Shown here in pieces: positions 24,306-32,430 of a DNA stretch of 64,000 nucleotides. Under the pieces are notes generated by a model that had not been told where the DNA came from, ran no database searches, and saw only the letters and a list, made by a program, of their open reading frames with translations. The first letter of the stretch is position 1. Every line of letters starts with the position of its first letter. The position numbers and the translations under genes are program-made. Origin of the DNA: Limnobacter litoralis (GTDB lineage: Bacteria; Pseudomonadota; Gammaproteobacteria; Burkholderiales; Burkholderiaceae_B); NCBI RefSeq assembly GCF_030160455.1, contig NZ_BSOJ01000004.1, positions 1-64,000 on the forward strand, given 5' to 3'.

Positions 24306-24688
24306 GCGACCAACATCATCACGATCATCACCACGATGACCACGCCAATCACGGCACGCTGAAGAGCTACGCCATTGGCTTTATCCTTTCAGTTGTCCTG
24401 ACCGCCATTCCATTCTGGATTGTCATGGGCAACGTGATTCGTCAGCCCCATGTGGCGGGTATCGTTCTGCTGGCCTTCGCAGCCATCCAGATCGTGGTTC
24501 ACATGATCTACTTCCTGCACATCAACACCAGTGTTGAGGGCGGTTGGTCCATGCTGGGCTTGATCTTCACAGCCATGCTGGTGTTTATCATGCTGAGCGG
24601 TTCATTGTGGGTGATGTACCACCTGAATACCAACATGATGCCAGGCATGATGATGGATCCAAACCACGTCATGCATCAGATGCCCTGA
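24302..24688 (+). CDS. cyoD: cytochrome o ubiquinol oxidase subunit IV
   Basis: A 128-residue, three-helix subunit with a His/Asp-rich N-terminus (HHHDHHHDDHANHG). The helices start near residues 25, 50 and 80, with the family pattern QIVVHMIYFLHI in the middle. It assists assembly of the copper site in E. coli. ATG 24302 overlaps the cyoC stop; a longer frame from 24221 only reads cyoC out of phase. Confidence 0.94.
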   Translation: MSDQHHHDHHHDDHANHGTLKSYAIGFILSVVLTAIPFWIVMGNVIRQPHVAGIVLLAFAAIQIVVHMIYFLHINTSVEGGWSMLGLIFTAMLVFIMLSGSLWVMYHLNTNMMPGMMMDPNHVMHQMP

Positions 24689-24701
24689 GCCTTTCAGGGC
24701 A
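24681..24701 (+). other. hairpin over the cyoD stop codon
   Basis: An 8-bp perfect stem (TGCCCTGA at 24681-24688 with TCAGGGCA at 24694-24701) and a five-base loop include the cyoD stop. No T run follows, so it is not a standard terminator; it could protect the cyoABCD message or reduce read-through to the SURF1 gene. Confidence 0.4.
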
Positions 24702-24709
24702 GCACAGCA

Positions 24710-25417
24710 ATGACACGCAGTACCGTCAAAACAGTAGCGCTTTCACTCAGTGGGGCGCTATTGTTTTTTGCATTTGTGGCTTTGGGCACGTGGCAGGTCT
24801 ACCGCCTTCAGTGGAAGCTCGACCTGATCGCCCGTGTAAACGCCCGTGTGCATGCGCCAGTGCAACCCGCACCGGGGCCAGCTCAGTGGCCCGCCATTTC
24901 CGCAAAAAGCGATGAATACCTGCATGTGCAAGCCAAAGGCGTGTTGCTGGCTGACAAATCGGTTCGGGTTCAGGCCTCCACCAACCTGGGGCCAGGTTTT
25001 TGGTTGGTCACGCCCTTGAAGCAGGCTGACAATACAATCATTCTGGTGAATCGGGGTTTTGTGCCGCCAGCCAGCGACAAACCGTTGGTTGAAACACCCA
25101 GTGGCGAGGTCATCGTGACCGGATTGGTTCGCATGACTGAACCCAAAGGCGGCTTTTTGCGAAGCAACGACCCTGCCCACAACCGTTGGTATTCACGCGA
25201 TGTGCAAGCGATTGCCAAAGCAAAGCAACTTGACCACGTTGCACCGTACTTCATTGATGAAGACGCCGCCAACAATCGCCCCGACATCTACCCCGTCGGC
25301 GGCCTCACCATAGTTCATTTTCACAACAGTCATTTGGTCTACGCCATCACTTGGTATACTTTGGCACTGATGGTGCTTTGGGCTGCCTGGGTGGTTCGCA
25401 AAAAGCAGGGCGCGTAA
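24710..25417 (+). CDS. SURF1 family oxidase assembly protein
   Basis: A 235-residue SURF1 (Shy1) protein: two membrane helices, near residues 10-30 and 205-228, flank a large periplasmic domain. Family marks are LGTWQVYRLQWKLDLI near the N-terminus, VNRGFVPP in the centre and HLVYAITWYTLALM at the end. SURF1 proteins help insert haem into haem-copper oxidases. It follows cyoD after 21 bases and so probably serves this quinol oxidase. No haem O synthase (cyoE) gene is present in this cluster. Confidence 0.93.
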   Translation: MTRSTVKTVALSLSGALLFFAFVALGTWQVYRLQWKLDLIARVNARVHAPVQPAPGPAQWPAISAKSDEYLHVQAKGVLLADKSVRVQASTNLGPGFWLVTPLKQADNTIILVNRGFVPPASDKPLVETPSGEVIVTGLVRMTEPKGGFLRSNDPAHNRWYSRDVQAIAKAKQLDHVAPYFIDEDAANNRPDIYPVGGLTIVHFHNSHLVYAITWYTLALMVLWAAWVVRKKQGA

Positions 25418-25433
25418 CTTGACCAAATGATGC

Positions 25434-26741
25434 ATGGAAAATCTTCTAGCCGCTGAAGCGAAGATCGGCCACGACGCCGGTCACCGCAACATGCTGCACC
25501 TCATTCAACTGCGTTGGCTTGCCGCGCTGGGGCAAATTGCAACCATTGCGTTTGCCAAGCTGGTCATGGGTATTGATTTGCCCATGCTCCAGATGCTCAC
25601 CGTGCTGGCCTTTCTGGTGGCATTCAACATTGGCAGCCATCTGCTTTGGCACGAGCAGCCCATCGTCACCAACCAAGAACTCAGCTTTGCGCTGCTGGTC
25701 GACATTGCGGTGTTGACCGCCCAGCTGTATTTCAGCGGTGGTGCAACCAACCCGTTTGCTTTTTTGTATCTGTTGCAAGTGGTTCTGGGGGTCATTCTGC
25801 TTGAGACAGGCTCCGCCTGGGCCATCATGATCATCACCAGCCTGTGCATGGTCGGGCTCACTTTGTTTTCTGAACCTTTGCAACTGCCGCCGCGCACAGG
25901 GCACAGCTTTTCGCCGCTGTACACCCAGGGGCTTTTGCTGTGCTTCATTTTGAATGCAACCTTGCTGGTGGTGTTTATTGCCCGAATCATCCGCAACGTG
26001 CGCAAGGGCGACGCGGAGTTGGCCAAGGTCAACCAGCGTGCTGCAGAAGAGGAACACATCGTCCGAATGGGCTTGCTGGCCACGGGGGCTGCCCATGAGT
26101 TGGGAACGCCGCTGGCCACGCTGTCCGTGATTCTCAACGATTGGCAGCATTTACCGGAATTTGCAGAAAATCGCGAGCTGCAAGAAGAACTGACTGACAT
26201 GCAAACCGAGATCAAGCGTTGCAAGAAAATTGTCAGTGGCATTCTGTTGGCGGCTGGTGAAGCCCGAGGTGAATCGTCGGCCCGCACCACCTTGCTGACC
26301 TTTGTCAATGACGTGGCGCGTGAATGGCAAACCATCAAGCCAGTGGCGCATTTCGAATACAGCAATGAAATTTCAGAAGACTGCGAGGTGGTGTTCGATT
26401 CCACTCTGAAGCAGATGATGTTCAATTTGCTGGACAATGCCTTTGAGGCCTCGCCCAAGTGGGTGGGGTTGCGCGTGGCTGCCCGTGAAGGCACCTTGAT
26501 TTTTACGGTCACCGATCAGGGGCCCGGTTTTCCGGCCTACATGCTTCGGCAATTGGGCAAGCCGTATCAATCCACCAAGGGGCGGGCTGGCGGTGGGCTT
26601 GGGCTGTTTCTGGTGGTGAATGTGGCGCGTACGCTGGGCGGGGCCGTTCAGGCTGAAAACCTGCCTGACAAGGGTGCCAAAATTGAGGTGACGCTGCCCT
26701 TGTCGTCCATTTTGTTTGAAGGAGAAACCCGCAGTGAGTGA
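25434..26741 (+). CDS. regB: redox-sensing histidine kinase, RegB/PrrB/ActS family
   Basis: A 435-residue membrane kinase. Six hydrophobic segments fill residues ~25-185; the loop holds GGATNPF (102-108), the quinone-binding 'redox box' of RegB. The H box is AAHELGTP with phospho-acceptor His221. ATP-site marks are NLLDNAFEAS, DQGPGF and GGGLGLF. RegB senses the oxidised/reduced quinone pool and phosphorylates RegA. The linker lacks the redox cysteine known from Rhodobacter RegB just before the dimer helix. It is downstream of cyo-SURF1 by 17 bases and overlaps regA by 8. Confidence 0.92.
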   Translation: MENLLAAEAKIGHDAGHRNMLHLIQLRWLAALGQIATIAFAKLVMGIDLPMLQMLTVLAFLVAFNIGSHLLWHEQPIVTNQELSFALLVDIAVLTAQLYFSGGATNPFAFLYLLQVVLGVILLETGSAWAIMIITSLCMVGLTLFSEPLQLPPRTGHSFSPLYTQGLLLCFILNATLLVVFIARIIRNVRKGDAELAKVNQRAAEEEHIVRMGLLATGAAHELGTPLATLSVILNDWQHLPEFAENRELQEELTDMQTEIKRCKKIVSGILLAAGEARGESSARTTLLTFVNDVAREWQTIKPVAHFEYSNEISEDCEVVFDSTLKQMMFNLLDNAFEASPKWVGLRVAAREGTLIFTVTDQGPGFPAYMLRQLGKPYQSTKGRAGGGLGLFLVVNVARTLGGAVQAENLPDKGAKIEVTLPLSSILFEGETRSE

Positions 26742-27270
26742 AAAGCCCGTGTTGATGATCGTGGAAGACGACACGGCGTTTGCCAAGGCGCTGGGGCGTT
26801 CGTTCGAGCGCCGTGGCTATGAAGTACACCTGGCCACCAATCTGGATGAAACCACGCAAGCCCTGCAACAGATCAATCCGAGCCATGCAGTGGTGGATCT
26901 CAAACTGAATGACAACTCTTCAGGTCTGGACTGTGTTCAGGCGCTTCACGCCCACAATGAAGACATGCTGATTGTCGTGTTGACGGGTTACGCCAGCATC
27001 AATACGGCAGTCGAGGCGATCAAGCTGGGCGCTTGCCAGTACCTGGCCAAACCGTCCAACACAGACGACATCGAGGCCGCTTTTGGTCACGTGGCAGGCA
27101 CCGAGACGGTGTCGTTCACGAATCGGTCTACCTCCATCAAAACGCTGGAGTGGGAACGCATTCACGAGGTGTTGGCCGAGACCAACTTCAACATTTCAGA
27201 AACGGCAAGGCGGCTGGGCATGCACCGACGCACGCTGGCCCGAAAACTCGAAAAGCAACGCGTGAAATAA
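26734..27270 (+). CDS. regA: response regulator, RegA/PrrA/ActR family
   Basis: A 178-residue regulator. The receiver has acidic pocket Glu11-Asp12-Asp13, phospho-acceptor Asp55 (VVDLKLND), Thr84 and Lys106 (YLAKPS). A linker leads to a C-terminal Fis-type helix-turn-helix (about 140-178: ISETARRLGMHRRTLARKL). RegA is a global redox regulator of respiration and fixation genes in other Proteobacteria. The start is GTG 26734, nine bases after GAAGGAG and overlapping the regB end, so the pair is translationally coupled. Confidence 0.92.
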   Translation: MSEKPVLMIVEDDTAFAKALGRSFERRGYEVHLATNLDETTQALQQINPSHAVVDLKLNDNSSGLDCVQALHAHNEDMLIVVLTGYASINTAVEAIKLGACQYLAKPSNTDDIEAAFGHVAGTETVSFTNRSTSIKTLEWERIHEVLAETNFNISETARRLGMHRRTLARKLEKQRVK

Positions 27271-27297
27271 AACAGTTGCGAGTAATTGTGTTGAAAT

Positions 27298-27319
27298 GTT
27301 TTGCAATGTGTTGTAAAAC
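27298..27319. promoter_or_regulatory. putative GntR-family operator
   Basis: GTTTTGCAA-TGTG-TTGTAAAAC is a 22-bp dyad with 8 of 9 matching arm positions. It ends six bases before ATG 27326 of the GntR/UTRA gene. Position and symmetry fit autoregulation by a HutC-type regulator. Confidence 0.5.
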
Positions 27320-27325
27320 TTAAGC

Positions 27326-28186
27326 ATGGCAGTTTCAAGCAGCAGCAGTATGGAAACCACACAAGAACTCAAACTCGACCCGAATCAGGTTGTTCCGCTT
27401 TACCACCAAATCTATCTCATTCTCCGCGAAAAAATACTGGAAGGTCATTACGACACCCATCCTTTGCCTGGTGAATTGGTGCTGGCCGAGCAGTTCAATG
27501 TGTCGCGGGTGACCATGCGGCGGGCCTTGCAAGACCTCGTCAAAGAGGGCTTGGTGGCGCGAGGGCGTGGCAAAGGCACTTTCGTCAAGCCCCGCGTGGA
27601 AGACCCGGGCACGGGTCAGTATCAAACCCTCAGCGCGTCAGCCATGCGCCTGCAAGCCAGCGGCGATTCATCCGATCTGCAGTTGATTACTTCCAAGCGA
27701 ATCATTCCCTCCGCCGATGTGGCCACATTGCTACATTTGCCGAGCGATGCCGTGGTTGAAAAGCTGATCCGGGTGCGGCAGCTGAACAAACAGCCGATTG
27801 CCCACCTCACGAGCTACATTCCCGAAGATTTGTCGGGCAGGTTGTGCCGCAGGCGCTTGCGTGAATTTCCGATTTTGATGTTGCTCGAAGAAGCCGGCGT
27901 CAAAGTCACCAAGGCTCGTCAAACCATCTCGGCCCGCTTGGCCGATTCTGCCGTGGCGTTTGCTTTGGGCGTGCCGGTCGGCGCGCCATTGCTGTCGATT
28001 ACAAGGGTGGCTTACGACGAAAAGGGCAGGCCGGTGCAATTGCTGCGCGGCCTGTATCGTCCCGATCGCTACGATTACCGCATCGAGCTGTCCAGAAAAG
28101 AGGTCAAGGGCCAATCTTCCTGGCAGCACGTCAACGAGGTTGAGTTTGCCTTTGAGAAACACCAGTCTGCGCTGGATTCCCTGTAG
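27326..28186 (+). CDS. GntR family transcriptional regulator with UTRA domain
   Basis: A 286-residue HutC-subfamily regulator. The winged helix-turn-helix covers residues ~22-90 (PLYHQIYLILREKI, LAEQFNVSRVTMRRALQDLV, GRGKGTFV), followed by a UTRA effector domain (FPILMLLEEAG, then LLSITRVAYDEKGRPVQLLRGLY in part). An alternative start is ATG 27350. The ligand is unknown. The dyad just upstream suggests autoregulation; the gene points away from regA and toward a convergent thioesterase. Confidence 0.9.
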   Translation: MAVSSSSSMETTQELKLDPNQVVPLYHQIYLILREKILEGHYDTHPLPGELVLAEQFNVSRVTMRRALQDLVKEGLVARGRGKGTFVKPRVEDPGTGQYQTLSASAMRLQASGDSSDLQLITSKRIIPSADVATLLHLPSDAVVEKLIRVRQLNKQPIAHLTSYIPEDLSGRLCRRRLREFPILMLLEEAGVKVTKARQTISARLADSAVAFALGVPVGAPLLSITRVAYDEKGRPVQLLRGLYRPDRYDYRIELSRKEVKGQSSWQHVNEVEFAFEKHQSALDSL

Positions 28187-28195
28187 GCCGGTTTC

Positions 28196-28603
28196 TTATT
28201 TCAAAGGGTCAACCGGGCGTGGCTTGCGGTCATTGTCTACGGCCACGTAAGTGACGTAGGCCTCAGTAACCTTGGCCACCTGGTCGGGCTGCAGGCGACG
28301 CTGTGCATACACTTCCACATAGATCTGAATGGAAGTTCGGCCCACTTTCGTGATTTCGGCGTAAAAACTGCACAAGTCACCCACAAAAACCGGTTCTTTG
28401 AACACGAACGAATTCACCGCTACGGTTGCAATGCGGCCCTTGGCATGGGCTGTGGCAGGCACCGAGCCGGCCAGGTCAACCTGCGACATGATCCAGCCGC
28501 CAAACACGTCACCCGCAGCGTTGGAGTCTTTGGGCATCGGGATGACGCGAATCACAGGTTCACGGTCGACGGGCAGCAATACGGGTTCAATCTGGGTGTT
28601 CAT
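28196..28603 (-). CDS. YciA-type acyl-CoA thioesterase
   Basis: A 135-residue single hot-dog thioesterase. The signature SNAAGDVFGGWIMSQVDLAG closely follows E. coli YciA, with the catalytic Asp at residue 43. YciA hydrolyses a broad range of acyl-CoAs, including butyryl and longer chains. Monocistronic, convergent with the GntR gene ten bases away. Confidence 0.92.
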   Translation of the reverse strand: MNTQIEPVLLPVDREPVIRVIPMPKDSNAAGDVFGGWIMSQVDLAGSVPATAHAKGRIATVAVNSFVFKEPVFVGDLCSFYAEITKVGRTSIQIYVEVYAQRRLQPDQVAKVTEAYVTYVAVDNDRKPRPVDPLK

Positions 28604-28664
28604 GACAAGGTGTTTTTCAGTTTTTCAAGGCCTTATTGTACCTTGCCGCCCCCTTTGAGCCGCG

Positions 28665-29483
28665 TTATTCCGACTGTTTTCCGCCGTGTTCCTTGTCAAG
28701 AGCCTTGCGCGCCATGTTGTCGATGACTTGCGGAATGAAGGGTTTGAGTTTCAGGCCCAGTCGACCCTGTGCCGTCATGACCCACTCGCGTTTGCGGCTT
28801 TCCATTGCGGCTACCATTTCTTCCACGCACTGTTCAACCGACATGGCGCCGGTCTCACTCAGGCCCGACACATTGGCTTTCTGCCCCTTGGCATTCAGGC
28901 CGTTGCGGCGAATCTCGGTGTCCACCACGCCCGGAAAAATGGCGCACACGTCCACGCCCGTGCCCATGAGCTCGATACGCAGCGCTTCCATAAAGCCGCT
29001 CATGGCAAACTTGCTGGTGCAGTAGGTGGTTCGGGCGGGTACGCCGGTTTTTCCGGCCAGGCTCGACACGCCCACGATCAACCCCTTGGATTCTTTGATG
29101 GCGGGCAGAATGCGTTTGGTAATCCAGATCATGCTCATCACATTGATGCGGAACAGGCGCTCAAAGGTGCCCAAGTCTTCAATGTCTTCAAACCAGGCGT
29201 GCATGGAAACGCCAGCGTTGTTGATCACCACGTCCATGCGCCCATAGGCTTGAACCGCCTGATCAACCATGCGTTCGCACTGGTCTTGTTCGCTCACGTC
29301 ACAGGCGATGCACAGGGCTTTGCCGCCTGCGTCTTCCACCTGCAGTGCCACTTCACGCAACTTGTCCAGGCGCCTGGCCACCAGCACGAGTTTATTGCCC
29401 GGTGCAAGTCGAATGGCCAACGCCGCACCAATGCCCTCTGAGGCACCTGTGACCAAAATCACCTTGTTTCGAATACCGCTCAT
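28665..29483 (-). CDS. SDR family NAD(P)-dependent oxidoreductase
   Basis: A 272-residue classical short-chain dehydrogenase. The cofactor loop is TGASEGIG (12-19), with Arg residues after the second strand (VARRLDKL) suggesting NADP. NNAG follows near 88, and the catalytic pattern Ser (VSSLAG), Tyr-x-x-x-Lys (YCTSK) is complete. The last 50 residues (WVMTAQGRLGLKLKPFIPQVID) are typical of SDRs that act on lipid or membrane-near substrates. Divergent from the ABC exporter. Confidence 0.9.
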   Translation of the reverse strand: MSGIRNKVILVTGASEGIGAALAIRLAPGNKLVLVARRLDKLREVALQVEDAGGKALCIACDVSEQDQCERMVDQAVQAYGRMDVVINNAGVSMHAWFEDIEDLGTFERLFRINVMSMIWITKRILPAIKESKGLIVGVSSLAGKTGVPARTTYCTSKFAMSGFMEALRIELMGTGVDVCAIFPGVVDTEIRRNGLNAKGQKANVSGLSETGAMSVEQCVEEMVAAMESRKREWVMTAQGRLGLKLKPFIPQVIDNMARKALDKEHGGKQSE

Positions 29484-29560
29484 TTGTCTGTCTCCTGTCT
29501 ACGCCCTTGGTGGCGTGGTGATAGCATGGGTTTTTGTTGTTTTTGAAGCAGAAGTATCGC

Positions 29561-31399
29561 ATGCGCAGACACGGCACAACCGAACCCGAAGCAGGCAGAC
29601 CCCGAAACCGAAGTGATTGGGAAACCGTGGGCCTGCTCTTTCCTTATTTGTGGCGCTACAAATGGCGTGTCATGCTGGCCATTGCGTGCCTGGTGTCGGC
29701 CAAAGGGGCCAACCTGGGTGTGCCACTGCTGCTTAAAAAGCTGATTGATTATTTCGAGCCACTGCTGAAAAACGACGCACTGTTGACAGCAGCGGCCATG
29801 CCCGCCGCACTGTTGCTGGCCTACGGCGCTTTGCGCCTGTCCACGACTGTATTCACTGAATTGCGAGAGTTGCTGTTTGCACGCGTCACCCAAAGTGCCG
29901 TGCGCTCGATTGCCATACAGGTTTTTGATTATCTGCATGCCCTCTCGATGCGTTTTCACCTGGACCGGCAAACTGGCGGTGTCACGCGTGACATCGAGCG
30001 TGGTTCAAGGGCCATTTCAAGCCTGGTCAGCTACACCCTGTACAGCATTTTGCCCACGCTGGTTGAAATCACGTTGGTGGTGGGGTACCTGTTTATTCAC
30101 TATGAAATCTGGTTTTCGGCCATCACTGGCGTGGCGCTGGTCAGCTACATCGTGTTCACAGTGAAGGTCACCGAATGGCGCACCCATTTCCGCCGCACCA
30201 TGAACGACCTCGATTCAAAAGCCAACGTGCGGGCGGTGGACTCGCTGATTAATTTTGAGACCGTGAAGTATTTTGGCAATGAACGGTTTGAATCCGAACG
30301 GTACGGCAAAAGCATGAAAGCCTGGCAAGAGGCCGCCATCGATTCCCAACGTTCGCTGACCCTTCTAAACACGGGGCAAAGTGCCATCATCGCCGTGGCG
30401 GTCACCGCTGTGCTGTGGCGCGCGGCGCTGGGGGTACTCGACAAATCAATGACGCTGGGCGATCTGGTGCTGGTCAATGCCTTCATGATTCAGTTGTACA
30501 TTCCACTTAATTTTTTGGGTGTCATTTACCGTGAAATCAAGCAGGCACTGGCAGACATCGAGCGCATGTTCAGTCTGCTGGACCAGAATCAAGAGGTGGT
30601 GGACAAGCCCGGTGCGCCCGCGTTGCAAGTGCAGGGCGCACGCATTGAATTCAGGCAGGTGGGCTTTGCCTACGACAAACGGCGAGAAGTCATTCGCAAC
30701 CTCAGTTTTGATGTGCCCGCCGGACACACTGTGGCCGTGGTTGGGCACAGTGGCGCTGGCAAATCCACCCTGTCAAGGTTGCTGTACCGCTTTTACGATG
30801 TCACTTCCGGGGCCATTCTGATCGACGGGCAGGACATTCGCGAGGTGTCGCAAAGCTCGCTCCGATCCAGCATCGGCATCGTTCCGCAAGACACTGTGCT
30901 TTTCAATGACACCATTGCCTACAACATTGCGTACGGTCGCCCGTCGGCCAGCCGTGAAGAGGTTGAGCAAGCTGCCCGGGCGGCGCACATTCACGATTTT
31001 GTGCTGACCCTGCCCGATGGGTATGACACGCGCGTGGGTGAACGCGGTCTGAAGCTTTCGGGGGGTGAAAAGCAGCGGGTGGCCATTGCACGAACCATTT
31101 TGAAAAATCCGTCCATCCTGATTTTTGACGAGGCCACTTCGGCGCTGGATTCCCGTTCCGAGCGGGCGATTCAGCAGGAACTGAACGCGCTGTCCCGCAA
31201 CCGCACCACCTTGATCGTTGCCCACAGGTTGTCCACAATTGTGCATGCCCACCGCATTCTGGTGATGGGGCAGGGTGAGTTGATCGAGCAGGGCACCCAT
31301 CGGGAGTTGCTAGAAAAGAACGGCGAATACGCTCGCATGTGGGCGATTCAGCTGCACAGCCAGCAGGAAAAGGACACCTATGGAAACCAAATGGCTTGA
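29561..31399 (+). CDS. Atm1/HMT1-type ABC exporter (fused permease-ATPase)
   Basis: A 612-residue half-transporter: six membrane helices (about residues 30-315), then an ATPase with Walker A GHSGAGKST, Q-loop VPQDTVLF, signature LSGGEKQR, Walker B ILIFDEATSAL and H-loop AHRLST. The segment LINFETVKYFGNE is a mark of the Atm1/HMT1 group, which exports glutathione-linked sulphur or metal species. ATG 29561 is used over an upstream in-frame TTG (29534); neither has a strong ribosome site. The end overlaps the LysR gene by 20 bases. Confidence 0.92.
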   Translation: MRRHGTTEPEAGRPRNRSDWETVGLLFPYLWRYKWRVMLAIACLVSAKGANLGVPLLLKKLIDYFEPLLKNDALLTAAAMPAALLLAYGALRLSTTVFTELRELLFARVTQSAVRSIAIQVFDYLHALSMRFHLDRQTGGVTRDIERGSRAISSLVSYTLYSILPTLVEITLVVGYLFIHYEIWFSAITGVALVSYIVFTVKVTEWRTHFRRTMNDLDSKANVRAVDSLINFETVKYFGNERFESERYGKSMKAWQEAAIDSQRSLTLLNTGQSAIIAVAVTAVLWRAALGVLDKSMTLGDLVLVNAFMIQLYIPLNFLGVIYREIKQALADIERMFSLLDQNQEVVDKPGAPALQVQGARIEFRQVGFAYDKRREVIRNLSFDVPAGHTVAVVGHSGAGKSTLSRLLYRFYDVTSGAILIDGQDIREVSQSSLRSSIGIVPQDTVLFNDTIAYNIAYGRPSASREEVEQAARAAHIHDFVLTLPDGYDTRVGERGLKLSGGEKQRVAIARTILKNPSILIFDEATSALDSRSERAIQQELNALSRNRTTLIVAHRLSTIVHAHRILVMGQGELIEQGTHRELLEKNGEYARMWAIQLHSQQEKDTYGNQMA

Positions 31400-32297
31400 A
31401 GATTTTGTTGCGCTCGCACAGACGCGCAACTTTTCAAAAGCTGCCAACATGCGCTGTGTCACTCAGCCCGCATTCTCAAGGCGGATTCAGTCCCTTGAGG
31501 CCTGGCTGGGGTGCGAATTGATTGACCGCAGTGCCTACCCAACCCGCTTGAGCAACCAGGGTGAGGTCTTTTACGAGCAGGCGCTGGAGATGCTGGAGCG
31601 GATTCGAGAAACCCGCACCTTGTTGCAGGGCGGTGTTTCCAACACTCGGCAGGTCATCCGGCTGGTGGTGCCACACACCTTGGCTTACAGCATGACACCC
31701 TTCTGGGTGCGCAGTCTTCGGGACTCGTTGAAGACGCAACATCCGGAAGTGTCGTTCCAGCTGACTGCCAAAAACATCCACGATGCTGTGCTGCATTTCA
31801 CGGACGGCGCTTGCGACTTTCTGGTGTGCTACCACCACAGCCGCGAGCCCATTGATCTCGACAGCAGCAAGTACGAAGTCAAACTGCTCGGGGTTGAAGA
31901 GTTCAAGCCCTTCAGTCTGCCGGGTCCGGATGGCAAACCCCTTTACACGCTGGATGCGCTGGCACCGCTGGCTGTGCCGGTGTTGACCTATTCCAGGCAC
32001 GCCTATTTGTCCCGCATGACTGACCTTGCATTGGAGCAGGGGCCCCGGTTTCTTAAAAAGAGTTTGTTTGAAACGGACATGTCCGAAAGTTTGAAGGCCA
32101 TGTGCGAGTCGGGTCTTGGGGTGGCGTGGTTGCCCAGCAGTGCGGTGGCTTCCGACGTGCAGTCAAGGCTGGTGCCGCTGGATGGTCCTTACAAAATCGA
32201 GATGGAAATGCGCCTTTTTAGGCGGATACCGAGGGGCAAAGAGCACAATCAGATGGCGGATCTGCTCGATCAGGCCTGGCGCAGTTGGCCAGACTAA
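31380..32297 (+). CDS. LysR family transcriptional regulator
   Basis: A 305-residue LysR-type regulator. The N-terminal winged helix (FVALAQTRNFSKAANMRCVTQPAFSRRIQSLE in parts, residues ~9-40) is followed by a periplasmic-binding-protein-like effector domain. It lies directly before aspA and the glt transport genes, and a T-N11-A box sits between it and aspA, so it probably controls aspartate/glutamate use. It overlaps the ABC exporter end by 20 bases. Confidence 0.9.
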   Translation: METKWLEDFVALAQTRNFSKAANMRCVTQPAFSRRIQSLEAWLGCELIDRSAYPTRLSNQGEVFYEQALEMLERIRETRTLLQGGVSNTRQVIRLVVPHTLAYSMTPFWVRSLRDSLKTQHPEVSFQLTAKNIHDAVLHFTDGACDFLVCYHHSREPIDLDSSKYEVKLLGVEEFKPFSLPGPDGKPLYTLDALAPLAVPVLTYSRHAYLSRMTDLALEQGPRFLKKSLFETDMSESLKAMCESGLGVAWLPSSAVASDVQSRLVPLDGPYKIEMEMRLFRRIPRGKEHNQMADLLDQAWRSWPD

Positions 32298-32337
32298 CCC
32301 CCGGACTAGTGATGCAAGGCAGGGGTGGTTTTGGATT

Positions 32338-32352
32338 ATGCAATTCATGCAT
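32338..32352. promoter_or_regulatory. putative LysR-type box ATGCA-N5-TGCAT
   Basis: The dyad contains T32339-N11-A32351, the classical LysR regulator motif. It lies 41 bases after the lysR stop and about 80 bases before the aspA start, the usual distance for a LysR site upstream of an activated promoter. Confidence 0.5.
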
Positions 32353-32430
32353 GATCTAATGCCGAGAATGAATTGGGAAGAATTCTAATTCAGTTTTAGG
32401 ATTACTTCCTTTCTGTATCAAGGGATGCAC

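Noticed and set aside
25505-26512. 335-codon open frame on the minus strand
   Set aside because: Antisense to regB, which has all kinase motifs; the shadow has a Ser/Thr/Arg-rich composition without domains.
32163-32430. Small coding gene between lysR and aspA
   Set aside because: Only short frames without ribosome sites are present; the stretch is better explained as a control region with the T-N11-A box.
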